NCBI RefSeq assembly: GCF_003003275.1
Contig: NZ_PVTO01000016.1
Location: 1 to 58,254, forward strand
Reading direction: 5' to 3'
Source: Alkalibacterium olivapovliticus
GTDB lineage: Bacteria; Bacillota; Bacilli; Lactobacillales; Carnobacteriaceae_A
Length of the DNA: 58,254 nucleotides
The translations under genes and the position numbers were made by a program. Each line of letters begins with the position of its first letter. The first letter of the stretch is position 1. Of this stretch, positions 26,198 through 36,937 are shown piece by piece. The notes beneath the pieces are model-generated. The model worked only from the letters and a program-made list of their open reading frames with translations, was not told the DNA's origin and did no database searches.

Positions 26198-28636
26198 TCA
26201 GGAAACAGGTTCATCCAATGGTTGGACACCCTCATGTTCAACTGCACACGATTTTACTTTCCAGATATCATCTGCATATTTCTTAATGGTGTAATCTGCA
26301 GAAAATGGTGCTGAAGAGGCAATATTCAATAAAGATTTACGTGTCCATTCATTCTGATCTTTATATAAGCTGTCAATATCTTCTTGTGCTTGAACATAAG
26401 AATCAAAATCTTTCAGAACAAAGTATTCATCATTGAAGTGGACAAGTGATTCAAATATAGCATGTCCTTCGTCTTGAAGATTAGGAATGGTCCCATCTTT
26501 TAAAGCATTGAGTGCCCGGTGAATATTAGAGTTGTTTTCGTATAAGTCTCTAGCGTTATAGGTCTGGGCAGCCTTTAATTCATACACTTCAGGACTCGTT
26601 AATCCGAAGACAAATATATTATCGCCCCCGACAAAGTCTCTTATTTCAATATTAGCGCCATCGAGTGTCGCCAGTGTCAAAGCGCCATTCGCCATCAGCT
26701 TCATGTTGCTTGTACCAGAGGCTTCCATGCTGGCAAGGGAAATCTGCTCACTTACATCAGCGGCAGGAATGATCTTCTCAGCCAGCGATACGCCGTAATT
26801 TTCAAAGAAAACGACTTTCAGTTTATCTCCCACGTCCGGATCGTTATTAACAAGCTCGGCAAGTGAATTGATGACTTTAATAATTTGTTTTGCATATAAA
26901 TAACTTGGCGCAGCCTTTGCTCCAAAGATAAAGACACGTGGGGCATAATCCACAGAAGGATTCTGTTTAATTTCAAGGTAACGATGTAAAATATGCAGTA
27001 AATTCAAATGCTGACGCTTATATGCATGCAGTCGTTTGATCTGCACATCAAATATAGCATTAGGATTGACTTTGATTCCTTTAACCTTTTCAATGTGATC
27101 GGCTAATCTTTTTTTATTTTCAAGTTTGATTGCCGCTAACTGTTTAAGCGTTTGTTTATCTTTCTCCTGCCCTTTGAATACTTTCAGTTCTGAAGGATTT
27201 TTCTTCCAGTCTTCTCCAATTTTATCGTCCAGAAGCTGTGTCAATCCTGGGTTAGCAAGGTGAACCCATCTTCTCTGTGTAATGCCGTTGGTTTTATTGT
27301 TAAAACGTTCAGGGTACAGTTCAAAGAAGTCTTTCAGTACATCATTCATTAGAATGTCTGTATGTAACTGAGCAACACCATTGACACTGTGACTTCCTAT
27401 AACTGCCATATGCGCCATATTGACTACACCGTTCTGTAAAATAGCTGTCTGCCATGTAATCCGTTCCCCATAAAGAGGAAGAGTGTTTTCAACAAAACGG
27501 CGATTGATTTCTTCAATAATCATGTAAATTCGAGGAAGCAGTTCTTTCATCATATCAATGGGCCATTTTTCCAGTGCCTCACGAAGAATCGTATGGTTCG
27601 TGTAACTACAGGTTTTAAATGTAATTTCCCATGCCTGTTCCCAGGATAAGCGTTCTTCGTCGATCAGTATGCGCATCAGTTCGGGCACAACTAAAGCCGG
27701 GTGTGTATCATTAATGTGAATGGCTACTTTATCCGGTATATTTTTTCTTGGCACATTGTATTTTCTGAAGTGACGGATAATTGACTGCACGCCAGCAGAC
27801 ACCATAAAATATTCCTGCTTAAGTCTCAGCAAACGTCCTTCGTAATTAGAGTCATCCGGGTACAACACTTGAGTGATCTCTTTGATTGGCTCAGTTTCTT
27901 CAATAGTGTGGTAGTTATTTTCTTCTTCAACCGGAATTTCGGCTGACCACAAACGCAGGTTATTGACCTTGTCATTTCTGTATCCGACCATCGGTGTATC
28001 ATACGGAACAGCTAAAACATTTAATGTGTTTTCATACTTCGCTTCTAGGTAGCCCTGTTTGTTTCGTTCCAGCCAGACATTTCCACCGAATCTGACCATA
28101 CACGTTGATTTGTCATTACTTGTTTCCCAGACATTTCTGTATCTTAACCAGTTTTCAGGTAATTCTACCTGATACCCATCAACAAACTTTTGTCTGAACA
28201 AACCATACTGGTAACGAATCCCATTTCCATTCCCAGCCATGCTTAAAGATGCCAGTGAGTCCATGAAGCACGATGCTAATCGCCCCAGCCCCCCATTACC
28301 TAAAGCCGGATCGACTTCAGCTTCAGACAATTCATCGAAGGATAGTCCCAACTCCGTCAAGCCTTCTTTAACTGTATCCAGTAAACCTAGATTATAAGCA
28401 TTGCTTTTTAACTGTCGTCCAGGTAAAAATTCCATTGAGAAATAAAACACTTGTTTTACGCTGTTTTTAATGTAAGTTTCTCTAGTTTCTTTCCATGGTG
28501 TTGAAATATAATTTTTGACGAGTAGTCCAAGTGCATTATACAATTGTTCAGTTGATCCTTCTTCATAAGAATAAGCATACATACTTTGAAATTGATTTTT
28601 ATAGTCTTTTATAAAGTCTTTAGTCGTAAGTTCCAT
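26198..28636 (-). CDS. glgP: Glycogen phosphorylase
   Basis: Releases glucose-1-P from glycogen. 812 aa, normal length. The PLP-binding lysine lies in EASGTSNMKLMANGALTLATLDGANIEI; N-terminal EFLPGR and ALGNGGLGRLASCF are also typical. ATG 28636 follows GGAGGA by 7 nt; the ATG two codons upstream touches that site and is unlikely. Separated from glgA by a hairpin, so it can be transcribed independently, which fits the opposite direction of metabolism. Confidence 0.95.
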   Translation of the reverse strand: MELTTKDFIKDYKNQFQSMYAYSYEEGSTEQLYNALGLLVKNYISTPWKETRETYIKNSVKQVFYFSMEFLPGRQLKSNAYNLGLLDTVKEGLTELGLSFDELSEAEVDPALGNGGLGRLASCFMDSLASLSMAGNGNGIRYQYGLFRQKFVDGYQVELPENWLRYRNVWETSNDKSTCMVRFGGNVWLERNKQGYLEAKYENTLNVLAVPYDTPMVGYRNDKVNNLRLWSAEIPVEEENNYHTIEETEPIKEITQVLYPDDSNYEGRLLRLKQEYFMVSAGVQSIIRHFRKYNVPRKNIPDKVAIHINDTHPALVVPELMRILIDEERLSWEQAWEITFKTCSYTNHTILREALEKWPIDMMKELLPRIYMIIEEINRRFVENTLPLYGERITWQTAILQNGVVNMAHMAVIGSHSVNGVAQLHTDILMNDVLKDFFELYPERFNNKTNGITQRRWVHLANPGLTQLLDDKIGEDWKKNPSELKVFKGQEKDKQTLKQLAAIKLENKKRLADHIEKVKGIKVNPNAIFDVQIKRLHAYKRQHLNLLHILHRYLEIKQNPSVDYAPRVFIFGAKAAPSYLYAKQIIKVINSLAELVNNDPDVGDKLKVVFFENYGVSLAEKIIPAADVSEQISLASMEASGTSNMKLMANGALTLATLDGANIEIRDFVGGDNIFVFGLTSPEVYELKAAQTYNARDLYENNSNIHRALNALKDGTIPNLQDEGHAIFESLVHFNDEYFVLKDFDSYVQAQEDIDSLYKDQNEWTRKSLLNIASSAPFSADYTIKKYADDIWKVKSCAVEHEGVQPLDEPVS

Positions 28637-28817
28637 AAGCATTCCTCCATCTATTGTTTTAAAAGTATACCCCAAAGAAATTGAATTAAAAAGAGATAAG
28701 TTAAATGTGAATAGCGTTCATCAGTTTGAAACTGAGGTGTTTTAATTCTGAGTTAACCTAAGGTCATTTGTATCAGCAGTTTTTTGATAATTGTCAGAAA
28801 TCCGACTATTAACTCAT

Positions 28818-28856
28818 AAACCCCCGAATGACGGTCTAGCTATCATTCGGGGGTTT
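28818..28856 (-). terminator. Hairpin after glgA
   Basis: AAACCCCCGAATGA / TCATTCGGGGGTTT stem. The T-run is short, so termination may be partial with read-through into glgP. Confidence 0.7.
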
Positions 28857-28860
28857 CTAT

Positions 28861-30312
28861 TTAATAAATGATGTAACGGTACTGATCGATATAATCCTGA
28901 GCCGATTTTTCCCAGCTGTTGTCTGAGTCCATTGCCCTCATCTGGATCCCTATAAACTGCTCTGGATGGTCATAGTATACTGTTAGTGCATGGTCGATTG
29001 TCTGAAGAAGTGTCTGGACATCAAAATCGTAAAAGCTGAACCCATTTCCTGATTCCTCAAACTCGTTATAAGGTTCAATCGTATCCACCAGACCGCCGAC
29101 TTCATGGACGATTGGCAAGGTGCCGTACCTTAAGGAGTTCAGTTGTGATAACCCGCACGGTTCGAACAGAGAAGGCATTAAGAACAGGTCTACTCCTGCA
29201 TATATCCATTGAGCCAGTTCACTGTCAAAATCGATGATCGCCTGACACTTATCAGGGTATTTGTCAGTAAAGTAGGCAAATGCCTCTTCAAAATAAGGTT
29301 TCCCCGTTCCTAACAATACGAACTGGACACGTCGGTGTTCCATCAGTTCTTCCATCGCATCAACAATCAGCTCTACGCCTTTTTGTTCGTCCAGGCGTGT
29401 GACAACCCCAATCAGTGCAATATCTTCCTCGACCGGAAGCCCCACTCTTTCCTGTAAAGCTTTTTTACTGATGATTTTCCCGGAAAAATCTTCCTTGGAA
29501 AAAGTTTCAGGAATGACAGAATCCTTCTCGGGATTATACGTATCGTAATCGATGCCATTGAGGATCCCGACGAGTTTATGCTGAACATTTCTCAAATCAC
29601 CATCCAAGCCATATCCGAATTCCGGTGACTGTATTTCATCAGCATACGTCGGACTGACCGTCGTGACCAGATCAGCATAGTAAATGCCACCTTTAAGCCA
29701 GCAGACATTATCACCATACTTGAGACCTCTGTCATGATAGGCCGCATATCCTATATTAAAATGATCAGATAAGATGTACTGATCGTACACACCCTGAAAC
29801 AGGATATTATGGATCGTCAGCACTGTTTTAATATCTTTCAACTTATTGATCCAGCTGTATTTATCTCTCAGCAGAACAGGTATCATGGCAGTCTGCCAGT
29901 CGTTCACATGCAGGACATCAGGAATAAACTCTATCTTCTCGAGCATTTCAATCACTGCCTGCTGGAAATAGGCGAAGCGTTCACTGTCATCGCCGTAATC
30001 ATACAGATTCTCTCTACCAAAATAAAATACATTATCTATAAAGTAATAAGTAACATTTTCTTTTATTAGTCGTTTAATTCCACAGTATTGTTTCCGCCAA
30101 CCCACTTCAATCGTAAACGAGAGGACGTCTTCCAACTCATCTATTGTCTTCTTATCCATTTTCTGAAGAAAATAAGGTAAGACAACTCTAACGTCATTTC
30201 CGCTTTTTGCAAGCTCTTTCGGCAGCGAACCGACAACGTCACCAAGTCCTCCAGTTTTAAAGAAAGGGGCACACTCTGATGCTGCAAATAACACTTTCAT
30301 CTTTTCGCTCAC
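28861..30312 (-). CDS. glgA: Glycogen synthase (ADP-glucose)
   Basis: GT5 starch/glycogen synthase extending alpha-1,4 chains from ADP-glucose. 483 aa; the N-terminal KTGGLGDVVGSLP substrate loop and C-terminal nucleotide-binding region PSLFEPCGLSQLNSLRYGTLPIV are present. The GTG start at 30312 overlaps the glgD stop by 4 nt (GTGA) with AAGGAAG just upstream; an ATG four codons later is the alternative. Confidence 0.95.
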   Translation of the reverse strand: MSEKMKVLFAASECAPFFKTGGLGDVVGSLPKELAKSGNDVRVVLPYFLQKMDKKTIDELEDVLSFTIEVGWRKQYCGIKRLIKENVTYYFIDNVFYFGRENLYDYGDDSERFAYFQQAVIEMLEKIEFIPDVLHVNDWQTAMIPVLLRDKYSWINKLKDIKTVLTIHNILFQGVYDQYILSDHFNIGYAAYHDRGLKYGDNVCWLKGGIYYADLVTTVSPTYADEIQSPEFGYGLDGDLRNVQHKLVGILNGIDYDTYNPEKDSVIPETFSKEDFSGKIISKKALQERVGLPVEEDIALIGVVTRLDEQKGVELIVDAMEELMEHRRVQFVLLGTGKPYFEEAFAYFTDKYPDKCQAIIDFDSELAQWIYAGVDLFLMPSLFEPCGLSQLNSLRYGTLPIVHEVGGLVDTIEPYNEFEESGNGFSFYDFDVQTLLQTIDHALTVYYDHPEQFIGIQMRAMDSDNSWEKSAQDYIDQYRYIIY

Positions 30313-31481
30313 CCTTCCTTGCTCTCTCCTTTGGCATACACAACACCATTTTTAGCAATCACTATTGGCTTTTCAGCGGTCCCTTCAAGACGAGCCCCTT
30401 TTTTTACGTACACATGCTTGTCCAAAATAACGTGTTTTAAATAGGTATCTTCTTCTATGACTGAATCTTGCATAATGATGGAGCTTTCAACGTGAGCGTT
30501 TTCTCCGACCGACACTTTACGGAAAACTAGTGAATTTTTGACCGTTCCAAATATTTCACAGTCATTTGCAAACTGTGCATTTTCTATAACTGCTGTTTCT
30601 CCATAATAGGTTGGTGCTGAGTTTTTAGATCGTGTTCTTACTGGATCTGCACGGTAGAATAAAGCATTGAAATTATCTTCATCCAGCATATCCATATTAG
30701 CGTCGTAATAACTCTTGATATCTTCTATCGCTTTAAGATATCCAGTGTATTCATACCCAAAAATAAGCAGCCCCATATCAAGTGTATACTGAATAAAGTT
30801 CCCAACATTAATGTCCAAATCATCTGCTTTAGCTTGATGAAGATAATCCAGGAACGTTTTCTTTTCAATAATCATGGTCTCCATGTTCAAATAAAGTGAG
30901 TCATCTTTATCCATTGAGACGATATCTTTAACAGCTTCAATTTCTCCACTGTTCTCATTGTTTAAAATCAGTGCGGAATGAACTGTATCTTCAATCAGTT
31001 CGCTGCGTCCGACTTTTTTATAGACAACAGTCACTTCACTATTTTTGTCATTATGAAATTGCAATAGTGATTGAATTTGTATATTCGATAACAAACTGGA
31101 TCCCATCATAACCACATAATCTGCTTTTGTTTTAGTGACATAGTTGTAGTGGTCTTCATAGTAGAAAGGATCGTGCTTGGTTTCAGCGCTGCGATTTGAC
31201 TTCAGTTTGACTTGTGAATGGGTAAATACCCCTCCACCTACTGAAGAGTCCAGACCCCAGGCAGAACCAGATCGAATGTGGTCATATAAAGAGTGACCAG
31301 AACCGGAAATGAACAGTGCTGCCGACTCCGCTTCGCAATTATACAAGCTGGAAAACGGAAAATCGATTAGACGATAACGACAGGCGAAAGGCAACGATGC
31401 CACTGGCCGTCTGTCCGTTAAAGGCTTTAATTTATCTTCATACTCTACTAGATTTAAAATAGGTGCAATTTTATTTCTCAT
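30309..31481 (-). CDS. glgD: Glucose-1-phosphate adenylyltransferase subunit GlgD
   Basis: Second, non-catalytic-type subunit of ADP-glucose pyrophosphorylase found in Firmicutes. 390 aa. It keeps the overall fold, including a left-handed beta-helix C-terminus ([21 protein letters not shown]...), but lacks the N-terminal GGxGxRL nucleotide loop that GlgC has, beginning instead [22 protein letters not shown]. It overlaps glgC by 11 nt, consistent with a GlgC/GlgD heteromer. Confidence 0.93.
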   Translation of the reverse strand: MRNKIAPILNLVEYEDKLKPLTDRRPVASLPFACRYRLIDFPFSSLYNCEAESAALFISGSGHSLYDHIRSGSAWGLDSSVGGGVFTHSQVKLKSNRSAETKHDPFYYEDHYNYVTKTKADYVVMMGSSLLSNIQIQSLLQFHNDKNSEVTVVYKKVGRSELIEDTVHSALILNNENSGEIEAVKDIVSMDKDDSLYLNMETMIIEKKTFLDYLHQAKADDLDINVGNFIQYTLDMGLLIFGYEYTGYLKAIEDIKSYYDANMDMLDEDNFNALFYRADPVRTRSKNSAPTYYGETAVIENAQFANDCEIFGTVKNSLVFRKVSVGENAHVESSIIMQDSVIEEDTYLKHVILDKHVYVKKGARLEGTAEKPIVIAKNGVVYAKGESKEG

Positions 31482-32616
31482 CTGAATACCCTCCTACTTC
31501 TTCTCCATACCCAACAACTGATATCTCTTTCTCTGTTCCTATTAATTCGGTGTCATCATAAATACGAGCACCTTCTCCTACAATTGCCTTTTCAACAGTG
31601 ACGTTCTCTCCTATCACAGCGTTAGGCATGATGAAGGAATCTTTAATAACTGAATTTTTCCCCACTTTAACATTATGAGACAGGATCGAATGATTCACTT
31701 CGCCTGCTATATAACAACCATCCGTTATCATCGAATTTTCAACCTTGGCTGTTTCTGTCAGGAATTGAGGCGTTGTATTCGGATTTTTTGAATAGACTCT
31801 CCAGTCACGGTCTCTTATATTCAGTTCGTGATTGGGATCAATAAATTCCATGTTAGCGCTCCATAAACTTTCAATCGTTCCAACATCTTTCCAGTATCCT
31901 TCAAATGAATAGGCAAAGATAGATTCACTATTTCTCAAGTAAGCCGGCAGTACATCGTGGCCAAAATCATCCATATGTCTGCTTTTAGACTGACTGTCAG
32001 CCAGGTACTGCTTCAGGCGTGCCCAAGTAAAGATATAGATTCCCATTGAAGCCAGGTTTGACTTGGGATTTTCAGGTTTTTCCTGGAATTCAATGATTCG
32101 GTCTGTTTTATCTGTGTTCATGACGCCAAAGCGTGATGCCTCTTCCCATGGAACAGGAATGACGCCAACCGTTAATGATGCACCCTGTTTTTTGTGATAA
32201 TCGAGCATTTTCTCATAATCCATTTTATAAATGTGGTCACCCGATAAAATGACGACAAACTCTGGGTCTTTCTGATTAATGTAATCAATATTCTGATAAA
32301 CAGCATGTGCGGTTCCTTTAAAGAATTTTTCGCCGTCTACACTAGAGTACGGCTGCAGGATGGTAGCCCCACCGTTATGTCTATTCAGACCCCAGCTTGA
32401 ACCATTGCCCACGTGACGATTTAAGACAAGCGGCTGATACTGTGTGACAACGGCTACGTCGTTAAATCCTGAATTAGCACAATTGGATAATGCAAAATCT
32501 ATAATTCTATAATTACCACCAAAGGGAACAGCAGGTTTTGCGATTTGTTTTGTCAGCTTACCCAGTCTTGATCCTTGCCCTCCGGCTAATATCATTGCAA
32601 CTGTTTCTGTTTTCAT
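31471..32616 (-). CDS. glgC: Glucose-1-phosphate adenylyltransferase catalytic subunit GlgC
   Basis: Forms ADP-glucose from ATP and glucose-1-P, the committed step of glycogen synthesis. 381 aa; nucleotide loop [26 protein letters not shown] active-site Asp motif and [10 protein letters not shown] are intact. The only reasonable ATG (32616) has no ribosome binding site at normal distance: a purine-rich AAGGAGGGAAGGAAGG block ends 22 nt upstream, with a small GGAAG/CTTCC hairpin between, and an in-frame TAG rules out an earlier start. Confidence 0.95.
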   Translation of the reverse strand: MKTETVAMILAGGQGSRLGKLTKQIAKPAVPFGGNYRIIDFALSNCANSGFNDVAVVTQYQPLVLNRHVGNGSSWGLNRHNGGATILQPYSSVDGEKFFKGTAHAVYQNIDYINQKDPEFVVILSGDHIYKMDYEKMLDYHKKQGASLTVGVIPVPWEEASRFGVMNTDKTDRIIEFQEKPENPKSNLASMGIYIFTWARLKQYLADSQSKSRHMDDFGHDVLPAYLRNSESIFAYSFEGYWKDVGTIESLWSANMEFIDPNHELNIRDRDWRVYSKNPNTTPQFLTETAKVENSMITDGCYIAGEVNHSILSHNVKVGKNSVIKDSFIMPNAVIGENVTVEKAIVGEGARIYDDTELIGTEKEISVVGYGEEVGGYSDEK

Positions 32617-32699
32617 ATAATTTGGAAGTGTCTAATGACCTTCCTTCCCTCCTTAAAACGATTTTAAGTTCCGTTTATTCACTTTTTAATACGTTCCTT

Positions 32700-34613
32700 T
32701 TACTTTTTTGGTACGTCGTAAACGCGTTTCGGTTTTAAAACGACAATACTCAAAGCAGGCAAAATCACTTCCAGAGAATACTCTTTTCCATGCATCGGCT
32801 CGTCAGATGTTCTTGCAATGCCTTGAGCTTCCGTCCATGTCCCGCCTAAAGATTCCCACTCTGTATTCCATACTTCTTCATACTGGCCTTTATATGGAAC
32901 ACCAATTCGTACATTCTGTCTTTCAATTGGCACAAAGTTGCAGCAGATGATAAGGAAGTCTCTCGGATTTTTCCCTTGTCTAATGAAATAAAGAGTTGTT
33001 TCATCTTTGTTATCAGCATCTAATATATCGAGTCCTGCAGAAGAATGATCATATTCCCATAAAGCCCGATGAGCTTTATAAAATGCATTCAGCTGTTTAG
33101 TAAAGCTTAAATGTTTAGCATTTGCTTCATCATTTAGATTGTTCCATTCCAATCCTTCGTCAAAACGCCATTCCAGAAACTGTCCATATTCTGCTCCCAT
33201 GAATTGAAGCTTTTTGCCAGGGTGCATCATTCGGTATGTTTCGATCGTCCTGAGACCAGCAAACTGATTGTATCTGTCTCCAAACATCTTGTGCATCATA
33301 GATTTTTTGCCATGTACGACTTCATCGTGAGAGAATGGAAGAATGAAATTTTCATTAAATGTGTACATAAAAGAGAAGGTGATGAGACTGAAATGATCTT
33401 TCCTGAAGTAAGGGTCCATTTCAAAAAACTTTAAGGTATCGTTCATCCATCCCATATTCCACTTGTAATTAAAGCCGAGTCCGCCTTCGTGCACTGGATG
33501 AGTCACTTTACCCCAGGCGGTGCTTTCTTCAGCCATCATCAGAACATCAGGATGTCTTTCGAAAATTTTCGTATTAAGTAACTGGAGGAACTCAACCCCT
33601 TCTTTATTAACATTGGTCCCTTCATCATTAGGGGTCCATTCACCCAGGTCGTAATCTAAGTAAAGCATGTTGCTTACTGCATCAACTCGCAAACCGTCGA
33701 TGTGGAATTGCTCAATCCAGAATAAAGCATTGGAAATTAAGTAACTCCTGACCTGCTCTTTCCCTATATCAAAATTCAATGTTCCCCATCTGTTGTTGTT
33801 TGCACGAATCGGATCAGCGTACTCGAATTGAGCTGTGCCGTCAAAATAGGCTATTCCATACTCATTTCGATTGAAATGACCCGGCACCCAATCCATCAAT
33901 ACACCCAGATTAGCCTGATGAGCCGCCTCGACAAATGCGCGAAAATCTTCCACGGTTCCAAATTTGGAAGAAAGGCCATAGAATCCAGTAGCCTGATATC
34001 CCCAACTTGCATCAAGCGGGTGTTCCATCAATGGCATAAATTCAATATGGGTATACCCTAAATCTTTAACGTAAGGAATCAATTCATCTTTCAATTCATT
34101 AATGGTATACCACGATCCGTCTTCATGATGCTTCCAAGAGCTCAGGTGGACTTCATAAATATTCAGTGGTCGGCTGTAAATTTCCAGACGTCTTCTGTTC
34201 GCCATCCACAATCCATCTTTCCACTGCTTTTCAGGTAAATCTTTAACTATTGAAGCATCTTTAGGTCTGACTTCGAATGCGTAAGCATAGGGATCGATTT
34301 TATAAGCGACTGTTCCATCCGCTTGAATAACTTTATATTTATATCGCTGACCTTCTTCAGCTGAGTCCATATCAATCGAGTAGATTCCAGACTGATCAGC
34401 CGTCTTCATTTCATCAAGTTCGGACCAGTTGTTAAAGTCCCCTACCAGATACACGGACTGAGCATTAGGAGCCCATACATTGAATTGGTATCCTTTGGTT
34501 GTCTTGATGCAGCCCATGGTCAGATAACTGTCAAACTGTGTCCCTTCATTGAACAAGTAAAACGCATCCTTTAACGCATTAGATTCTTCTGAATCATATT
34601 CCCGTTTATCCAT
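32700..34613 (-). CDS. glgB: 1,4-alpha-glucan branching enzyme
   Basis: GH13 branching enzyme creating alpha-1,6 branches. CBM48 module at ~30-125 (FNVWAPNAQSVYLVGDFNNW), then the barrel: the nucleophile Asp in GLRVDAVSNMLY, acid/base Glu in LMMAEESTAW, and FILPFSHDEVVHGK. 637 aa, normal. AAAGGGGG lies 5 nt before the ATG. First gene of the glgB-C-D-A operon; a plausible promoter (TTGCCT, 16 bp, TAATAA) lies ~100 bp upstream. Confidence 0.95.
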   Translation of the reverse strand: MDKREYDSEESNALKDAFYLFNEGTQFDSYLTMGCIKTTKGYQFNVWAPNAQSVYLVGDFNNWSELDEMKTADQSGIYSIDMDSAEEGQRYKYKVIQADGTVAYKIDPYAYAFEVRPKDASIVKDLPEKQWKDGLWMANRRRLEIYSRPLNIYEVHLSSWKHHEDGSWYTINELKDELIPYVKDLGYTHIEFMPLMEHPLDASWGYQATGFYGLSSKFGTVEDFRAFVEAAHQANLGVLMDWVPGHFNRNEYGIAYFDGTAQFEYADPIRANNNRWGTLNFDIGKEQVRSYLISNALFWIEQFHIDGLRVDAVSNMLYLDYDLGEWTPNDEGTNVNKEGVEFLQLLNTKIFERHPDVLMMAEESTAWGKVTHPVHEGGLGFNYKWNMGWMNDTLKFFEMDPYFRKDHFSLITFSFMYTFNENFILPFSHDEVVHGKKSMMHKMFGDRYNQFAGLRTIETYRMMHPGKKLQFMGAEYGQFLEWRFDEGLEWNNLNDEANAKHLSFTKQLNAFYKAHRALWEYDHSSAGLDILDADNKDETTLYFIRQGKNPRDFLIICCNFVPIERQNVRIGVPYKGQYEEVWNTEWESLGGTWTEAQGIARTSDEPMHGKEYSLEVILPALSIVVLKPKRVYDVPKK

Positions 34614-34866
34614 ATAATCCCCCTTTTTTATCTCGAGATTGCTCCTCTAATCTGTTCTTAACTTTTTTAATGTAAAGGTATCCTTATTATTATTGTAACC
34701 TAGTAAGGCAACTTTACCAAATTTTTTCCCTTATTGTTTTTCTCATAATAGAACGATTATATTTTATGTCGTCCGCCTTGCGACCGATGACATTGAGGTG
34801 TTAAAATGTTACTATTAAAGTGCACACAGGTAACCTTGAATACAATAGAAAGGAGGCAGTAAATTT

Positions 34867-35478
34867 ATGGAAGGATTACTATTAGGTTTAGGTTTCATAG
34901 GTGTAGCTTTGGCCATTCTTACACCTTTTGTTAAAAGTGGTACAGGCCTGACACTTATCAGTTTAGCCGTCTATTTCAGATTTATAGGAATTGAAACATG
35001 GTTACCCGTTATACTCTTTACAGCCGGTTTGTTATTGATAGTATTCGAAATATTTGTTCCAGAGTTTGGCTTAGCCGGAATCGTCGGTATGATCCTACTG
35101 ATTTCAGGATTATATCTGACGATCGGAGACATTGGTCAGACGGTAAGAGATTTAAGTTTGTCAGTCGTTATAACATCAGGTGTCGTATTTTACCTGATAA
35201 AAAATGGGTATTCACTGGCAAATGTTAACAAATTGATCCTGCAGACGAACCTTCAGGATATATCAAGCAAGACAGATACAGACAACACAAAGCAGTCGAT
35301 TACAGTTGGACTTGAAGGTGTTGCAATGACACCGTTACGCCCATCTGGAAAAGTCGCTTTCGGAGATGATCCGCATGCTTATGATGTTCTAAGTACGGAC
35401 GGGCATATTTCAAAAGATAGTGCAGTTGTTGTCGATAAAGTACAGGGAACAAAAATAACAGTTAGACAAAATAGATAG
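34867..35478 (+). CDS. NfeD-family membrane protein
   Basis: 203 aa: four or so hydrophobic helices (residues ~1-110) and a C-terminal OB-fold-like NfeD domain ([32 protein letters not shown]...). It lacks the N-terminal protease domain of long NfeD (NfeD1b-type truncated form). NfeD proteins are encoded with flotillin/stomatin partners; floA follows 11 nt downstream. Role: assembly or function of membrane microdomains, inferred from the family. Confidence 0.88.
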   Translation: MEGLLLGLGFIGVALAILTPFVKSGTGLTLISLAVYFRFIGIETWLPVILFTAGLLLIVFEIFVPEFGLAGIVGMILLISGLYLTIGDIGQTVRDLSLSVVITSGVVFYLIKNGYSLANVNKLILQTNLQDISSKTDTDNTKQSITVGLEGVAMTPLRPSGKVAFGDDPHAYDVLSTDGHISKDSAVVVDKVQGTKITVRQNR

Positions 35479-35489
35479 GAGAAATGACT

Positions 35490-36479
35490 ATGGATCTTTT
35501 AGGTAATGGTTTTGTCGGAATAATTATCACCGCAGTAATCATATTAATATTCATCAGCATATTCTTACGCTTCGTACCCGTTGGATTATGGATCACAGCA
35601 TACTTTTCAGGCGTTAAAGTAGGGATTGGCACATTAGTTGGTATGAGATTACGTCAGGTAAGCCCTTCTCAAATTATTCGTCCTCTTATAAAGGCAACAA
35701 AAGCGGGACTAGATTTAACAACAAATGAACTGGAAGCTCACTTCCTGGCAGGTGGTAACGTCAACCTGGTCATCGATGCCCTGATTGCCTCACACAGAGC
35801 AGAAATTGATTTGGAATTTGAAAAAGCAGCTGCCATAGATTTAGCTGGTAGAAATGTATTTGAAGCCGTTCAAATGTCAGTAAATCCTATCGTTATAGTT
35901 ACACCGGATATTGCTGCCGTTGCAAAAGATGGAATCGAAATTATTGCTAAAGCAAAAGTTACTGTACGTGCAAACATTGAACGTCTAGTAGGTGGTGCCG
36001 GTGAAGATACGATCATTGCCCGTGTTGGTGAAGGTGTCGTAACAACCGTTGGTTCAGCAGACAAACACTCAGACGTTCTGGAAAATCCTGATATGATTTC
36101 CAAAACCGTATTAGGAAAAGGGTTAGATTCAGGAACAGCATTCGAAATCCTATCCATTGATATCGCGGATGTGGATGTCGGCCGTAACATTGGTGCCAAA
36201 CTGCAAACTGAACAAGCTGAAGCAGATAAAAATATTGCTCAAGCTAAAGCTGAAGAACGTCGTTCAATGGCGATCGCACAAGAACAGGAAATGCGTGCGG
36301 AAACTCAGAAAATGCGTGCCCGCGTGGTTGAAGCCGAAGCTAAAGTTCCATTGGCAATGGCAGAAGCGTTAAGAAGCGGAAATATTGGTGTAATGGATTA
36401 TTACAAAATGAAAAACATCAATGCCGACTCAGATATGAGATCAGCCATTTCTGAACAGTCAAACCAAGAAGAAGAGTGA
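35490..36479 (+). CDS. floA: Flotillin-like protein FloA
   Basis: Membrane microdomain scaffold. 329 aa; a hydrophobic hairpin at ~5-35, PHB-like domain ([42 protein letters not shown]), then coiled coil with [21 protein letters not shown]. Very similar to B. subtilis YqfA/FloA throughout. ATG 35490 was preferred (8 nt after AGGAG) over the ATG two codons earlier. Confidence 0.94.
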   Translation: MDLLGNGFVGIIITAVIILIFISIFLRFVPVGLWITAYFSGVKVGIGTLVGMRLRQVSPSQIIRPLIKATKAGLDLTTNELEAHFLAGGNVNLVIDALIASHRAEIDLEFEKAAAIDLAGRNVFEAVQMSVNPIVIVTPDIAAVAKDGIEIIAKAKVTVRANIERLVGGAGEDTIIARVGEGVVTTVGSADKHSDVLENPDMISKTVLGKGLDSGTAFEILSIDIADVDVGRNIGAKLQTEQAEADKNIAQAKAEERRSMAIAQEQEMRAETQKMRARVVEAEAKVPLAMAEALRSGNIGVMDYYKMKNINADSDMRSAISEQSNQEEE

Positions 36480-36484
36480 TATAA

Positions 36485-36883
36485 ATGAACTTTTTAATCG
36501 TATGGATCATTCAGCTCCTCGTCTTCTTCCTTATTGTCTCAAGTGTGGCATCATTGTTTGTGAAGTCTACAAAGGCTAATGCAAAAAACGCCCACGAAAG
36601 ACTGGCTGGTGATGACGTAGAAGCTCCAAAACGAAATGCTCCAAAACAGAACAAAGCCACTAATCGCCCAGTTCGTGAACAAAGAGCAAAACGGGAACAA
36701 TACCAGCGTTACGATAGAAAGAAACCAGAACAGAATATGATTCAGGGTGTAGTTTCTCTTTCTTCCAAAGAAAAAGCAGAGAAGAAAAGCACATCCGTAA
36801 CATTTAACAGACAAAATCTTAAGCAAGCCATTATCTACAAAGAAATTTTAGATAAACCGATTGCTTTAAGAGAAGACGACTAA
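36485..36883 (+). CDS. Unknown single-pass membrane protein, third gene of the nfeD-floA operon
   Basis: 132 aa, not recognised. One N-terminal transmembrane helix (residues ~3-27), then a long charged, K/R/Q/N-rich, probably disordered linker (~30-100), and a C-terminal block RQNLKQAIIYKEILDKPIALRE that looks like a short interaction helix. It starts 5 nt after the floA stop and shares its terminator, so it is co-expressed with the flotillin operon. Possibly a client or adaptor of FloA; that is inference from position only. Confidence 0.75.
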   Translation: MNFLIVWIIQLLVFFLIVSSVASLFVKSTKANAKNAHERLAGDDVEAPKRNAPKQNKATNRPVREQRAKREQYQRYDRKKPEQNMIQGVVSLSSKEKAEKKSTSVTFNRQNLKQAIIYKEILDKPIALREDD

Positions 36884-36885
36884 TT

Positions 36886-36937
36886 AAAAAGTGACGAGCA
36901 GTACTCCAGATGATCGTGGAGTAGCTCGTCACTTTTT
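36886..36937. terminator. Bidirectional terminator of the floA operon and ArAE gene
   Basis: AAAAAGTGACGAGC and TACTCCA arms with complements. The stem overlaps the last codons of the minus-strand gene. Confidence 0.85.

Noticed and set aside
36551-36826. 91-codon minus-strand frame opposite the third floA-operon gene.
   Set aside because: Cys/Phe-rich shadow frame with no start signals; the plus-strand gene has a ribosome binding site and operon context.
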